64,000 bases of DNA, taken from NCBI GenBank assembly GCA_002316015.1, contig DCCS01000032.1, positions 97,628 through 161,627 on the forward strand, written 5' to 3'. Positions 46,817 through 56,154 of the stretch are shown here, in pieces. Each line of letters begins with the position of its first letter. Position 1 is the first letter of the stretch. Origin of the DNA: Prevotellaceae bacterium UBA1075 (lineage in GTDB: Bacteria; Bacteroidota; Bacteroidia; Bacteroidales; Bacteroidaceae). The notes beneath the pieces were generated by a model, which worked only from the letters and a program-made list of their open reading frames with translations, had not been told where the DNA came from and ran no database searches. The position numbers were made by a program, and so were the translations under genes.

Positions 46817-49375
46817 TCATTTGGCCGTGATGGCCAGTTTCTTCTTGTCAGACCTGTTGCTGTCCTTTGAGTCTTTAGAGGTATCCAGGTCGATGTCGGC
46901 TGTCAATTGCGCGTCAGAGGCGATGTCTTCCTGGAGCAGGATTTCACACAGTGGGTTCTCCAGAAGATTCTGGATAGCCCTTCGGAGTGGGCGTGCTCCA
47001 TATTTCACATCATAACCCCGTTTGGCCAACAACTGTCGCGCAGCTTCGGTTATCTTCAGCATGTGCCCCATGTCATGAACCCTATGCACCAAAGGTGCCA
47101 ACTCAATATCGACTATACGTTGTATGTCGTTTTCGTTGAGTTGGTTGAAGAAAACCACCTCGTCCAGTCTGTTGAGGAACTCAGGAGCGAACCGTTTACC
47201 AAGTGCCTTCATTACCATGGCATGATAATTGGCCTCGCTTTGTGTGTTCTCGACTGCCGAGTGGAAGCCGATGCCATTGCCTAATTCATTTATTTGCCTT
47301 GTTCCACAATTACTTGTCATGATGATAATGGTGTTGCGGAAGTCTATGGTGTTGCCGTTTCCATCGGTCAGCCTTCCTTCGTCCATCACCTGTAACAGAA
47401 TGTTGAACACATCAGGGTGTGCCTTCTCTATCTCGTCAAGCAGCACAATTGAATAGGGTTTGCGACGCACGCGCTCCGTCAACTGTCCGCCTTCTTCATA
47501 GCCCACATATCCTGGAGGGGCACCCACCATACGACTCACCGTGTGCTTTTCCATGTATTCGCTCATGTCCAGACGAATGATGGAGTCGGAGTCACCGAAC
47601 ATCTCTTCGGCCAGGCACTTGGTCAGATAAGTCTTCCCTACACCTGTGGGCCCCACAAACATGAAAGTTCCAATGGGACGTTTGGGGTCTCTCAGCCCTA
47701 TTCGGCTGCGCTGTATGGCTCTCGCTATAGTGGACACAGCCTCGTCCTGGCCGATGACTTTCTGCTGCAGGGTCTCCTTGAGCGTGCGCAAACGCTGATT
47801 TTCCTCCTTTCCTACACGTTGTACAGGAATTCCTGTCATCTTGCTTACCACTTCGGCTATCGTGCCCTCATCAACCATCTGGCGCGGATTATCGTCCGAC
47901 TCTTCCCATTCACGTTGTGCGTTATCAAGTTCTTCTTGCATGTGCTTTGCCTGGTCTCGATAGTCTGCGGCCAACTCGAAGTCTTGCAGTTCTACGGCAT
48001 GAATCTTCTTCTCTTGCAGAATCTTTATCTGGTTCTCCAGCGATGTGATTCTTGGGGGTAAAGGCTTGTCTTGGATGTGCAGCCGGCTTCCTGCCTCATC
48101 CATTGCGTCAATAGCCTTGTCGGGGAAGCAGCGCTCACTCATAAACCGCTCTGTAAGTCTCACACACGCCTCCAAAGCCTCGTTCGTGTAACCCACATGG
48201 TGGAAATCCTCGTAGCGGCCACGCAGGTTCTGCAGGATTTGCAAAGTTTGTCCTGGAGTTGCGGGAGTTACCTGAACTTTCTGGAATCGTCTTTCTAAAG
48301 CGCCGTCCTTCTCTATGCTCTTCTTGTATTCCTCGGTCGTGGTGGCTCCTATGAATTGGAACTCTCCTCTGGCAAGAGCCGGTTTCAGAATGTTTGCAGC
48401 GTCCATAGACCCTTCTGCATTTCCCGCGCCCACTATGGTGTGTATCTCGTCGATGAATACAATCACATCCGGATTGTTTTTCAATTCATTGCTGATGGCA
48501 CGTATGCGCTCCTCAAATTGTCCGCGATATTTGGTTCCGGCCACCACGCATGCCATGTCAAGCATCACCACACGCTTGCTCCATAGCGCACGGCTGATAC
48601 GGTGTTTCACGATGAGTTGTGCCAATCCTTCCACGATTGCGCTCTTGCCGCATCCGGGGTCGCCTATGAGGATGGGGTTGTTCTTCTTGCGTCGGCACAG
48701 AATCTGTGCCACACGTTCTATTTCAACTTCCCTACCTACCACAGGGTCCAGCAAACCGTCTTGTGCAGCTTTGGTCAAGTCAGTACCAAAGTTATCCAGT
48801 AGTGGCGTTGCGCTGTTGGCATTAGGTTTGTGCGTGCTTTCGTTCTTGGCTGGCGAGTCATCATCGCTCGTAACATACTCAACCTCAAACCCTTCACCAG
48901 GATATGCAGCCCCCTCCTTTTTAGAGGCATCCTTTCTGCTGTCGTTATCCCGTATGATTTGTGAGGCAGAATCGTAGGTGACACCCATATTTCCCAGGAT
49001 AGAACTTGCCTTGCTTTCGTTCGCCTTCAGTATGGCCATAAACACATGTATGGTATCGATACAATCAGATTTCGCAAGGCGTGCCTCCAACTCTCCCAAG
49101 CGTATAATCCGGCTTGCATCCAGGTCGAAATCCATCTCGTTAATGTTGGGTGTCGCCATGAGCCGATTTTCCCGTGTACTTTCTTCCAGTTGGCTTTTGA
49201 GTTCCTTCAAATTGACCCGCATGGCCAGCAGAACTTTTACGGCAATGTTCTCTTTTTGTCTAAGCATTGCCAACAGGATGTGTGTGGGCGAAACGCTTCC
49301 GTTGTTTAAACGTTCTGCCTCTTCCCTGCTAAAATTCAGCACCATTGACATGTCGGGAGAAAACTTTGTTGCCAT
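46817..49375 (-). CDS. clpC: ATP-dependent Clp protease ATP-binding subunit ClpC
   Basis: An 852-residue class I Hsp100 unfoldase. Order: Clp N domain (about 1-150), a linker rich in Asp/Ser/Asn (about 150-190), D1 AAA domain (GDPGCGKS, about 238-245), a UVR-type middle segment (ELQDFELAADYRDQAKHMQEEL, about 445-466) and D2 (GPTGVGKT, about 570-577). The short UVR middle distinguishes ClpC from ClpB. It feeds proteins to ClpP, which is not in this window. The tail is Lys/Asp/Ser rich. Confidence 0.94.
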   Translation of the reverse strand: MATKFSPDMSMVLNFSREEAERLNNGSVSPTHILLAMLRQKENIAVKVLLAMRVNLKELKSQLEESTRENRLMATPNINEMDFDLDASRIIRLGELEARLAKSDCIDTIHVFMAILKANESKASSILGNMGVTYDSASQIIRDNDSRKDASKKEGAAYPGEGFEVEYVTSDDDSPAKNESTHKPNANSATPLLDNFGTDLTKAAQDGLLDPVVGREVEIERVAQILCRRKKNNPILIGDPGCGKSAIVEGLAQLIVKHRISRALWSKRVVMLDMACVVAGTKYRGQFEERIRAISNELKNNPDVIVFIDEIHTIVGAGNAEGSMDAANILKPALARGEFQFIGATTTEEYKKSIEKDGALERRFQKVQVTPATPGQTLQILQNLRGRYEDFHHVGYTNEALEACVRLTERFMSERCFPDKAIDAMDEAGSRLHIQDKPLPPRITSLENQIKILQEKKIHAVELQDFELAADYRDQAKHMQEELDNAQREWEESDDNPRQMVDEGTIAEVVSKMTGIPVQRVGKEENQRLRTLKETLQQKVIGQDEAVSTIARAIQRSRIGLRDPKRPIGTFMFVGPTGVGKTYLTKCLAEEMFGDSDSIIRLDMSEYMEKHTVSRMVGAPPGYVGYEEGGQLTERVRRKPYSIVLLDEIEKAHPDVFNILLQVMDEGRLTDGNGNTIDFRNTIIIMTSNCGTRQINELGNGIGFHSAVENTQSEANYHAMVMKALGKRFAPEFLNRLDEVVFFNQLNENDIQRIVDIELAPLVHRVHDMGHMLKITEAARQLLAKRGYDVKYGARPLRRAIQNLLENPLCEILLQEDIASDAQLTADIDLDTSKDSKDSNRSDKKKLAITAK

Positions 49376-49675
49376 ATTATGTGATATTATATATAATGTG
49401 TTACCTTTTCTTTATGGAGATGTACTCCTTCTTTTTTAGATTTTGATACAAACTTTATGCCAGACTTGTGTAAGCACGACAGTGTATCTGTTGGTACATT
49501 TCATCTATATGTGTAGTATGACTCTTTGTCAGAAATATCACCACAAGGGCAGTATCTATTGTACTTTCCTCAGTCCTCAGTTTCGACAAAGGCCTGAATT
49601 TTCGGAACGCTATTCAAAATGAGGGATCGGCAGTCTATGCTGCAAGTGTTGGGGTAGGGGGCTCGCGTTCACGTG
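49376..49675. other. Intergenic region upstream of clpC
   Basis: 300 bp between the clpC start and the end of the deoxynucleoside kinase gene, both on the minus strand. The part next to clpC is very A+T-rich (TATTATATATAATG at about 49385-49398), as expected for a promoter region. No clean TAnnTTTG box, RNA gene or open frame is convincing. Confidence 0.6.
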
Positions 49676-50296
49676 TCACACATCTGGAAAGAGTCCGTAA
49701 AGTTTGGAGTCAATCTGTTCCGTGATGGTCTTAAAGTCTTCGGGGTTGGACTCAAATTTCAAATGGTCGCCATCAACGATGATGAGCCGACCAGAATAAT
49801 GTGCTATCCAGTGCTCGTAGCGCTCGTTGAGACCGGAGAGGTAATCGATACGTATGCTCTGCTCGAAGTCTCTGCCGCGCTTGCTTATCTGCGAAATGAG
49901 ATTAGGTATGCTGCTTCGGATATATATCATCAGGTCAGGAGGGGCTACCAAAGACATCATCAGTTCAAAGAGGTCAGTATAAGTTTGGAAATCTCTGTCA
50001 CTCATGTATCCTTGTGCATGCAGAGTGGATGCGAAAATATGAGCGTCTTCGAATATCGTGCGGTCTTGTATGACTGTTTCCTGGCTTTTGGATATTTCCA
50101 CCACATCCCCGAACCGCTTGCTCAAGAAATATATCTGTAAGTTGAAAGACCAACGGCTCATGTCCTTGTAGAAGTCTTCAAGGTAAGGGTTCATATCCAC
50201 GGGCTCATACTTTGGCTTCCACCCGTACCTGTTGGCAAGCATGTGTGTTAGTGTGGTTTTCCCGCTACCGATGTTTCCTGCTATGGCTATATGCAT
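49676..50296 (-). CDS. Deoxynucleoside kinase
   Basis: A 206-residue P-loop kinase of the dNK/dGK family, phosphorylating deoxynucleosides for salvage. The P-loop GNIGSGKTT is at about residues 7-15, the substrate-site EPVD at 31-34, the catalytic-type QDRTIFEDAHIFA at about 77-89 and a lid-like ISKRGRDFEQ at about 136-145. The specific nucleoside is not readable. It begins 141 bp after the murQ stop on the same strand. Confidence 0.92.
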   Translation of the reverse strand: MHIAIAGNIGSGKTTLTHMLANRYGWKPKYEPVDMNPYLEDFYKDMSRWSFNLQIYFLSKRFGDVVEISKSQETVIQDRTIFEDAHIFASTLHAQGYMSDRDFQTYTDLFELMMSLVAPPDLMIYIRSSIPNLISQISKRGRDFEQSIRIDYLSGLNERYEHWIAHYSGRLIIVDGDHLKFESNPEDFKTITEQIDSKLYGLFPDV

Positions 50297-50437
50297 GGCT
50301 TTTCCTTTATCGCTTTATGCTATATGTATATGTTTTTGCTCCTGCACACGGCTTGCCCTTCCGTTTCCTATGATTTTCCTATATTCCACGCGATAGCCAT
50401 GTGCATGAATGTAGTCCAGTAGATGGTGAAGGAACCA

Positions 50438-51244
50438 TCAGAGTTTGAGTGCACGGCTCACACTGCCAGCCTTGAGTAATTTCGCTTTGGCCTCCTCGTA
50501 TGAAAGCCCTGTCTGCTTCTGTATCATCAGTGTACCGCGATCCACCAGTTTCGCGTTGGTAAGTTGCATGTTCACCATACGGTTGTCCCGCACGCGACCC
50601 AGACGTATCATCAGTGTGGTGGATATCATGTTGAGCACCATCTTCTGTGCGGTACCGCTCTTCATGCGGCTGCTTCCTGTCACAAACTCCGGCCCGACGA
50701 TAGTCTCGATGGGAAACTCTGCGGCCTCGGCAAGTGGGGTATTGGGATTACTGGTAATACACCCAGTGAGCAGTCCGTGTGCCCTGGCTTCTTTGATGGC
50801 ACCGATGACATAGGGAGTGGTGCCGCTGGCAGCAATGCCGATGAGGGTGTCATCGGGCGTAGGCTGTAGGCTTTGCAAGTCATCCCATCCCTGCATGGCA
50901 TGGTCCTCGGCATTCTCCACTGCATTTCTCAGCGCGGAGTCTCCGCCCGCAATCACCCCCGTCACGAGGCTCGGCGAGACACCGAATGTAGGTGGCAACT
51001 CGCTGGCATCCAATACGCCCAAGCGTCCGCTGGTGCCTGCTCCTATGTAAAACACGCGGCCTCCACGCTTCATCCTATGTTCGGTTTTCTCTACCAGAGT
51101 CTTAATCTTGGGCAGGGCTTTTCTCACAGCCTCGGCCACTTTGTGGTCTTCATCATTGATTTCTTTCAGCAGTTCGCCTACCGACTTGTTTTCCAAATGA
51201 CGGTATGGTGATGGTTGCTCAGTTATTTTGTCTTCCTGTCTCAT
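50438..51244 (-). CDS. murQ: N-acetylmuramic acid 6-phosphate etherase
   Basis: MurQ, 268 residues, a SIS-domain lyase that cleaves the lactyl ether of MurNAc-6-P to GlcNAc-6-P during peptidoglycan recycling. Conserved stretches are GAGTSGRLGVLDASELPPTFG (about 68-88), IAGGDSA, IGIAASGTTPYVIGAI (about 137-152), the catalytic-type GPEFVTGSSRMKSGTAQKM (about 190-208) and the C-terminal helical repeat. No muropeptide transporter or kinase lies beside it. Its promoter faces that of the M18 peptidase. Confidence 0.96.
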   Translation of the reverse strand: MRQEDKITEQPSPYRHLENKSVGELLKEINDEDHKVAEAVRKALPKIKTLVEKTEHRMKRGGRVFYIGAGTSGRLGVLDASELPPTFGVSPSLVTGVIAGGDSALRNAVENAEDHAMQGWDDLQSLQPTPDDTLIGIAASGTTPYVIGAIKEARAHGLLTGCITSNPNTPLAEAAEFPIETIVGPEFVTGSSRMKSGTAQKMVLNMISTTLMIRLGRVRDNRMVNMQLTNAKLVDRGTLMIQKQTGLSYEEAKAKLLKAGSVSRALKL

Positions 51245-51265
51245 TGGCGGAGAAAATATAATTCT

Positions 51266-51273
51266 TAACTTTG
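51266..51273 (+). promoter_or_regulatory. -7 box, plus strand, toward M18 aminopeptidase
   Basis: TAACTTTG followed by C is an exact -7 box. Transcription would begin near 51280, giving a leader of about 127 nt before the aminopeptidase start. Confidence 0.55.
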
Positions 51274-51348
51274 CATGGTATGGGAAAGGACATGTCGGGA
51301 ACCCCTCGCGTGTTCAGGCATTCCCTGTGGCCTTAGTGTCCCAAAATG

Positions 51349-51379
51349 CAAATGTACCCATTTTTGGCGAGAACTGCAA
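51349..51379 (-). promoter_or_regulatory. murQ promoter
   Basis: On the minus strand the -7 box TACATTTG (51349-51356) and TTG (51377-51379) are 20 bp apart. Transcription would begin near 51342, about 98 nt before the murQ ATG. Confidence 0.65.
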
Positions 51380-51406
51380 CAAACATTATATTAATAAACG
51401 TATATT

Positions 51407-52699
51407 ATGATTAAAGATCTTATCTCCTTCCTCAACGATTCGCCTGTGAACTTCCTGGCAGTACGTTCGCTTTCGGATCGCCTGGAACAGGCTGGTTTCT
51501 CATGCTTTGACGCTTCTAACCCTTTGGGTGAAGTGAGAGCGGGTGACATGTTCTTTGTCACCAAGAACGATTCCTCGCTTTATGCTTTCCGCATGGGAAA
51601 CTTGCCTATTGCCAAAGGCGGATTCCGCATGATATGTGCTCATTGCGATTCGCCAACGTTCCGCATCAAGCCCAACGCAGAGATAACCTGTGAGGGAGAT
51701 CTGGTCAAACTGAACACCGAGGTTTATGGTGGCCCAATTATGAGCACATGGTTTGATCGGCCCTTGAGTTTGGCCGGGCGGGTAGTCCTGCGTGGCACTG
51801 ATGCCTTTCACCCCGAAACACGTTTGCTGCACGTCAAGCGTCCCCTGTTGCAAATAAGCAATTTGGCCATACACTTCAACCGCCAGGTGAACGATGGGGT
51901 GAAGTTGGGAAGACAGAAGGACATGATGCCCATCCTGGGCATCGTGAACGGAGAACTGGAACGTGGGTGTATGCTTGTGGGAATTATCTGCGAGGAACTG
52001 AACGTGGAGGCAGGCGACATCCTTGACTTTGACCTTTACCTGTATGATTGTACCTCTGCATGCACTTTCGGAGCGCATGACGAGTTCCTCTCCAGCGGAA
52101 GGCTTGACGACCTCAGTATGGTGCATGCCGGCATGCAGGCTCTTCTGCAACAGAAGGAAGATGCGCCAGAGGTGACTCAGGTACTGGCTGTCTTTGACAA
52201 TGAGGAAACGGGAAGCCAAACAAAGCAGGGGGCGGGCAGTCCTTTCCTGGCAAGCATTCTGCGGCGTCTGAACTCGGCCCAAGGTGGAGGCGAAGAGGAG
52301 TTTGGCATGGCTGTGGAACGTGCGTTCATGGTGTCGGCCGATAATGCACATGCCTGGCATCCCAATTATACAGAGAAATATGACCCCACCAATCACCCCA
52401 TGCTGGGAAAGGGGCCTGTCATCAAGTACAATGCTGCTCAGAAATATGCGAGCGATGCTGTATCGGCCTCTGTTTTCGACGAAATATGCAAGAAAGCGGG
52501 AGTGCCCTGTCAGCGTTTTGTGAACCATAGTGATGTCCCAGGAGGAAGCACATTGGGGAACATACTTGCCAGTTCTCTGCCAGTATGTGGCGTGGATGTC
52601 GGCAATCCCATTTTGGGCATGCACAGCGCAAGGGAGACAGGCGCGGTGGCCGACCACATCTTCTGCATACGCGCGTTTCGTCAGTTCTATTGCTCCTGA
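51407..52699 (+). CDS. apeB: M18 family aminopeptidase
   Basis: A 430-residue metallo-aminopeptidase of family M18, removing N-terminal (often acidic or neutral) residues from peptides in the cytoplasm. Metal ligands and catalytic residues are visible in ICAHCDSPTFRIKP (about 78-91), GAHDEFLSSGRLDD (about 222-235), AVFDNEETGSQTKQG (about 262-276), SADNAHAWHPNY and the C-terminal PILGMHSARETGAVAD. Length is normal. It is transcribed divergently from murQ. Confidence 0.93.
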   Translation: MIKDLISFLNDSPVNFLAVRSLSDRLEQAGFSCFDASNPLGEVRAGDMFFVTKNDSSLYAFRMGNLPIAKGGFRMICAHCDSPTFRIKPNAEITCEGDLVKLNTEVYGGPIMSTWFDRPLSLAGRVVLRGTDAFHPETRLLHVKRPLLQISNLAIHFNRQVNDGVKLGRQKDMMPILGIVNGELERGCMLVGIICEELNVEAGDILDFDLYLYDCTSACTFGAHDEFLSSGRLDDLSMVHAGMQALLQQKEDAPEVTQVLAVFDNEETGSQTKQGAGSPFLASILRRLNSAQGGGEEEFGMAVERAFMVSADNAHAWHPNYTEKYDPTNHPMLGKGPVIKYNAAQKYASDAVSASVFDEICKKAGVPCQRFVNHSDVPGGSTLGNILASSLPVCGVDVGNPILGMHSARETGAVADHIFCIRAFRQFYCS

Positions 52700-53144
52700 C
52701 GCAACCGCAGCCCCTTCTGCATCTACCTGGGGTGGCATGAACGCGTGGGTGTGGCCGAGAAGTTTTTCAACTGGAAAGTCCCACGTCTCCCACGGGAAAA
52801 GTGACAGACAAAACAATAGACAAAAGAAATTAAAAGATTAATTTGAGTTTGCCGTAGGCACTATATTCGACGTTTGTGTGGGAATACTATATGTAGCATG
52901 ATTGGCAAGAAAATGGAAGTGTGCATGATGAACTTGTTCTTCCTGCTCTATGTGTGGTTGTACGATTGTCATGAACAAAGTTTCTTAACCGCTTTTATCA
53001 CAGCATGTTTACTGAGACAAAATTCCCTCACGACAATTCTGTGTGCATGCCCATCTTGCGAAAACAGGTGTTTTGTGACACATGATGAAGAATATTGTCG
53101 TATCTTTGTGAGACAATTACCAACATTTAATTAGTACGTGAATT
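52700..53144 (+). other. Intergenic region upstream of pfp
   Basis: 445 bp with no supported gene. An 86-codon frame at 52874-53134 is Cys-rich, has no ribosome site and no family look. The right part is A+T-rich and should carry the pfp promoter, but no exact TAnnTTTG box with a -33 element was found. A long leader or distant promoter is possible. Confidence 0.55.
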
Positions 53145-54791
53145 ATGGTTAAAAGTGCGTTGCAGGTGGCAAGGGCCGCCTATCAGCCTAAACTTCCCAA
53201 GGTGCTGCAGGGCCCTGTGGTGACTGTAGAAGGTGCTGCCACACAGAGTGTGGGCAACCAGGATGAAATCAAGGCTATGTTCCCAAACACATACGGAATG
53301 CCTGTCATTACCTTTGAGGCTGGTGAGCAGAAGCCCATGGAGGCAATCAATGTGGGGGTTATCCTCTCTGGCGGACAGGCACCTGGCGGCCACAACGTGA
53401 TAAGTGGCTTGTATGATGGCGTGAAGAGCATGAATCCCAATAGCAAACTGTATGGTTTCCTGATGGGGCCTGGCGGTCTCGTAAACCACAAGTATGTGGA
53501 GTTCACTGACGATTTTATAGATGAGTACCGCAATACTGGAGGCTTTGACATCATCGGGTCTGGACGTACAAAACTCGAAAAAGAGGAACAGTTTGAGAGC
53601 GGAATACAGATCCTGCGCAAACTTGGCATCAAGGCTCTTGTCATCATAGGCGGTGATGACTCCAACACAAACGCATGCGTTCTGGCTGAGTATTATGCGG
53701 CCAAGAAATATGGGGTGCAGGTAATCGGCTGCCCAAAGACAATTGACGGAGACTTGAAGAACGACCAGATTGAGACCAGTTTTGGATTTGACACCGCATG
53801 CAAGACCTACAGTGAACTCATAGGAAACATCCAGCGTGACTGTAACAGCGCACGTAAATACTGGCACTTCATCAAATTGATGGGACGTTCCGCATCACAC
53901 ATCGCCCTGGAATGTGCGCTTCAGACCCAGCCCAACATCTGCCTTGTGTCAGAGGAAGTGGAGCGGAAGAACATGTCGCTTGACGATGTGGTTACATATA
54001 TTGCCGACATTGTGGCCAGGCGCGCTGCGGAAGGAAACAATTTCGGCACAGTGTTGATTCCCGAGGGGCTGATTGAATTTGTCCCCGCCATCAAGAAACT
54101 TATTGCAGAACTTAACGAGGTACTCACCGACCCCAACACGGGTGAAAGCCGCCAATTTGCCGATGCCGAGGAGCAAATCTCTTTCGTGAAAGGAAATATA
54201 GCACCAGAGAACCTTGCCATATTGGAGTCCTTGCCTGCCGATGTGGCTCGCCAACTTTGTCTGGACCGCGACCCCCACGGCAATGTGCAGGTGTCACTCA
54301 TCGAGACCGAGAAGTTGCTCAGCCGTATGGTTGCGGCCAAACTGGAAGCATGGAAGAAGGAAGGAAAATACAACGGGAAGTTCAGCGCACAGCATCATTT
54401 CTTCGGCTATGAAGGACGTTGTGCTGCCCCGTCAAACTACGATTCTGACTACTGCTATAGTCTGGGTTATAACGCAAGCCGCTTGATAGCCAATGGGAAA
54501 ACCGGTTACATGTCAGTCATAAAGAACACTACTGCTCCCGCAGCAGAGTGGATTCCGGGTGGAGTTCCCATTACCATGATGATGAACATGGAGCGTCGCA
54601 ATGGCGCCATGAAGCCTGTTATCCGCAAAGCTTTGGTGGAACTGGACGGCGCGCCCTTCAAGTTCTTTGCCAGTCACCGCGAGGAGTGGGCCAAGAACAC
54701 ATGCTATGTATACCCAGGCCCCATCCAGTATTGGGGACCCACCGAAGTGTGCGACCAGTGTACGAAGACTCTTGTTTTGGAGAAGAAATAA
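53145..54791 (+). CDS. pfp: PPi-dependent phosphofructokinase (long form)
   Basis: A 548-residue diphosphate:fructose-6-phosphate 1-phosphotransferase of the long, plant/Bacteroides-type group. VGVILSGGQAPGGHNVI is at about 68-84. GGDDSNTNA at about 169-177 has the Asp that marks PPi rather than ATP use. The catalytic PKTIDGDLKNDQIETSFGFDTA is at about 196-217. MGRSASHIALECAL and the C-terminal half with GYEGRCAAPSNYD complete the family pattern. It performs the committed step of glycolysis reversibly using pyrophosphate. It is monocistronic, followed by a terminator. Confidence 0.96.
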   Translation: MVKSALQVARAAYQPKLPKVLQGPVVTVEGAATQSVGNQDEIKAMFPNTYGMPVITFEAGEQKPMEAINVGVILSGGQAPGGHNVISGLYDGVKSMNPNSKLYGFLMGPGGLVNHKYVEFTDDFIDEYRNTGGFDIIGSGRTKLEKEEQFESGIQILRKLGIKALVIIGGDDSNTNACVLAEYYAAKKYGVQVIGCPKTIDGDLKNDQIETSFGFDTACKTYSELIGNIQRDCNSARKYWHFIKLMGRSASHIALECALQTQPNICLVSEEVERKNMSLDDVVTYIADIVARRAAEGNNFGTVLIPEGLIEFVPAIKKLIAELNEVLTDPNTGESRQFADAEEQISFVKGNIAPENLAILESLPADVARQLCLDRDPHGNVQVSLIETEKLLSRMVAAKLEAWKKEGKYNGKFSAQHHFFGYEGRCAAPSNYDSDYCYSLGYNASRLIANGKTGYMSVIKNTTAPAAEWIPGGVPITMMMNMERRNGAMKPVIRKALVELDGAPFKFFASHREEWAKNTCYVYPGPIQYWGPTEVCDQCTKTLVLEKK

Positions 54792-54807
54792 CAAGTAACC
54801 GCCACGC

Positions 54808-54846
54808 AAATCCTCTCTGCGGCCATTTGCTGCGGAGAGGATTTGT
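54808..54846 (+). terminator. Terminator after pfp
   Basis: An 11-bp stem (CAAATCCTCTC / GAGAGGATTTG) extended by near-pairs around a GCGGCC loop, 17 bp after the pfp stop. The downstream run is only moderately T-rich. Confidence 0.75.
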
Positions 54847-54998
54847 CATAACACATGCTTTTATCATTTGTTGCAAAAAAGTTGGTGTATGGAGTGCAAG
54901 CATAAAAAGTAAACGTAGTCCCAATCATCTTTTTACAAGTAAACAATGTTATAGATAGTATTTAATATGTATTTGTTATTGTCTGCCATGTACCCATC

Positions 54999-55907
54999 AT
55001 GATGGAAGAACGGAAATTAACTCCCAAGGGAAGAACAACTTATAGTGGCCATACACATGTCTCAAAAAACAGACGGGCGTGTTCTGGAGATACTGGTCAT
55101 CGGAAGTGCAGTGCCAGGAGCCGCAAGAAAAAGAGAAGGTGGAGCCTGCGCTCCTGGCCTGTGTGGTTTGGCATCTTTCTTATAGGAGTTGTTTACGTGG
55201 GACTGTTCTATAATCTGTTCGTGGGGCCGTTCAGTTTTCGCTGGAAGGCTATATATGGTGAGACAATATATCCGGAAGGGTATCATGTGCGAGGTATCGA
55301 CATCAGTCATCACCAATCCTCTATTGACTGGGAGCGTTTGCGCAATGCCTCTATGAATAACGATTCCGTGCGCTTTGTTATCATAAAAGCGACAGAAGGA
55401 ACATCACTCATTGACGAGAACTTCAATGAGAACTTTTACCAGGCAAGGAAAAACGACTTTGTGCGAGGGGCTTATCACTTCTTTTTGCCAGATGTGGATG
55501 CAAAGAAGCAGGCAAAGTTTTTCCTGCGGCAGGTTCATCTGGAACCAGGCGACCTGCCTCCCGTCCTTGATGTCGAGAAGAAAGGGAACCTGACTCCCGA
55601 ACAACTGAGGAAGGCCGTCAAAACATGGTTTGACATTGTGGAAGAAAGATATCATGTAAAGCCTATTCTTTACACAGGTTACAAGTTCAAGTTGAATTAT
55701 CTGGACGATTCTTGTTTTGAGCCTTATCCTTACTGGATAGCACATTATTATGTGGACAAGCTGGAATACAAGGGCGCGTGGATTATGTGGCAGCATACCG
55801 ATAGTGGACGCATGCCGGGCATACAAGGCCAAGTGGATTGTAATATTTTCAACGGCTCATTGCAGGAACTTATGGATTTTACTCTGAAGGAGGACGATAT
55901 TGATTGA
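54999..55907 (+). CDS. GH25 muramidase (lysozyme), membrane-anchored
   Basis: A 302-residue protein with a basic cytoplasmic N terminus (about 1-48), one transmembrane segment (about 51-73) and a glycoside hydrolase 25 domain. Catalytic-site landmarks are GIDISHHQSSIDW (about 99-111), IIKATEGTSLID (about 128-139), GAYHFFLP (about 157-164), the DxE pair in PVLDVEKKG (about 187-195) and the C-terminal WQHTDSG/GQVDCNIFNG. It should cleave peptidoglycan between MurNAc and GlcNAc on the periplasmic side. A second ATG lies one codon downstream. Confidence 0.92.
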   Translation: MMEERKLTPKGRTTYSGHTHVSKNRRACSGDTGHRKCSARSRKKKRRWSLRSWPVWFGIFLIGVVYVGLFYNLFVGPFSFRWKAIYGETIYPEGYHVRGIDISHHQSSIDWERLRNASMNNDSVRFVIIKATEGTSLIDENFNENFYQARKNDFVRGAYHFFLPDVDAKKQAKFFLRQVHLEPGDLPPVLDVEKKGNLTPEQLRKAVKTWFDIVEERYHVKPILYTGYKFKLNYLDDSCFEPYPYWIAHYYVDKLEYKGAWIMWQHTDSGRMPGIQGQVDCNIFNGSLQELMDFTLKEDDID

Positions 55908-56154
55908 GGCAAAAATCTCGCGGCGCTATTCGCAGGATAAGAGGGGACTCACAAAACGCAAGTGCAAGATGGTGTCCGAATACTTCCTGCCTATCCCTGC
56001 ACATCCAACTAAACATAATCACCATAATGAACAAAAAGGGGAGCCAGACTGCTAAATCTTACACATGGTGATGCTCGCCCCCCTGTGTGTGACCATATAT
56101 CAACATGGTGTTGCAAAGACGCGAAAATCAAAGATGAAACAAACATTATAGAAT

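Noticed and set aside
49376..49675. tRNA or small RNA gene upstream of clpC
   Set aside because: No cloverleaf, CCA end or convincing terminator was found.
52874..53134. 86-codon open frame before pfp
   Set aside because: Cys-rich random-looking sequence, no ribosome site, no similarity that I recognise.
54548..54958. 136-codon frame overlapping the end of pfp
   Set aside because: Out-of-frame shadow of pfp that runs through its terminator.
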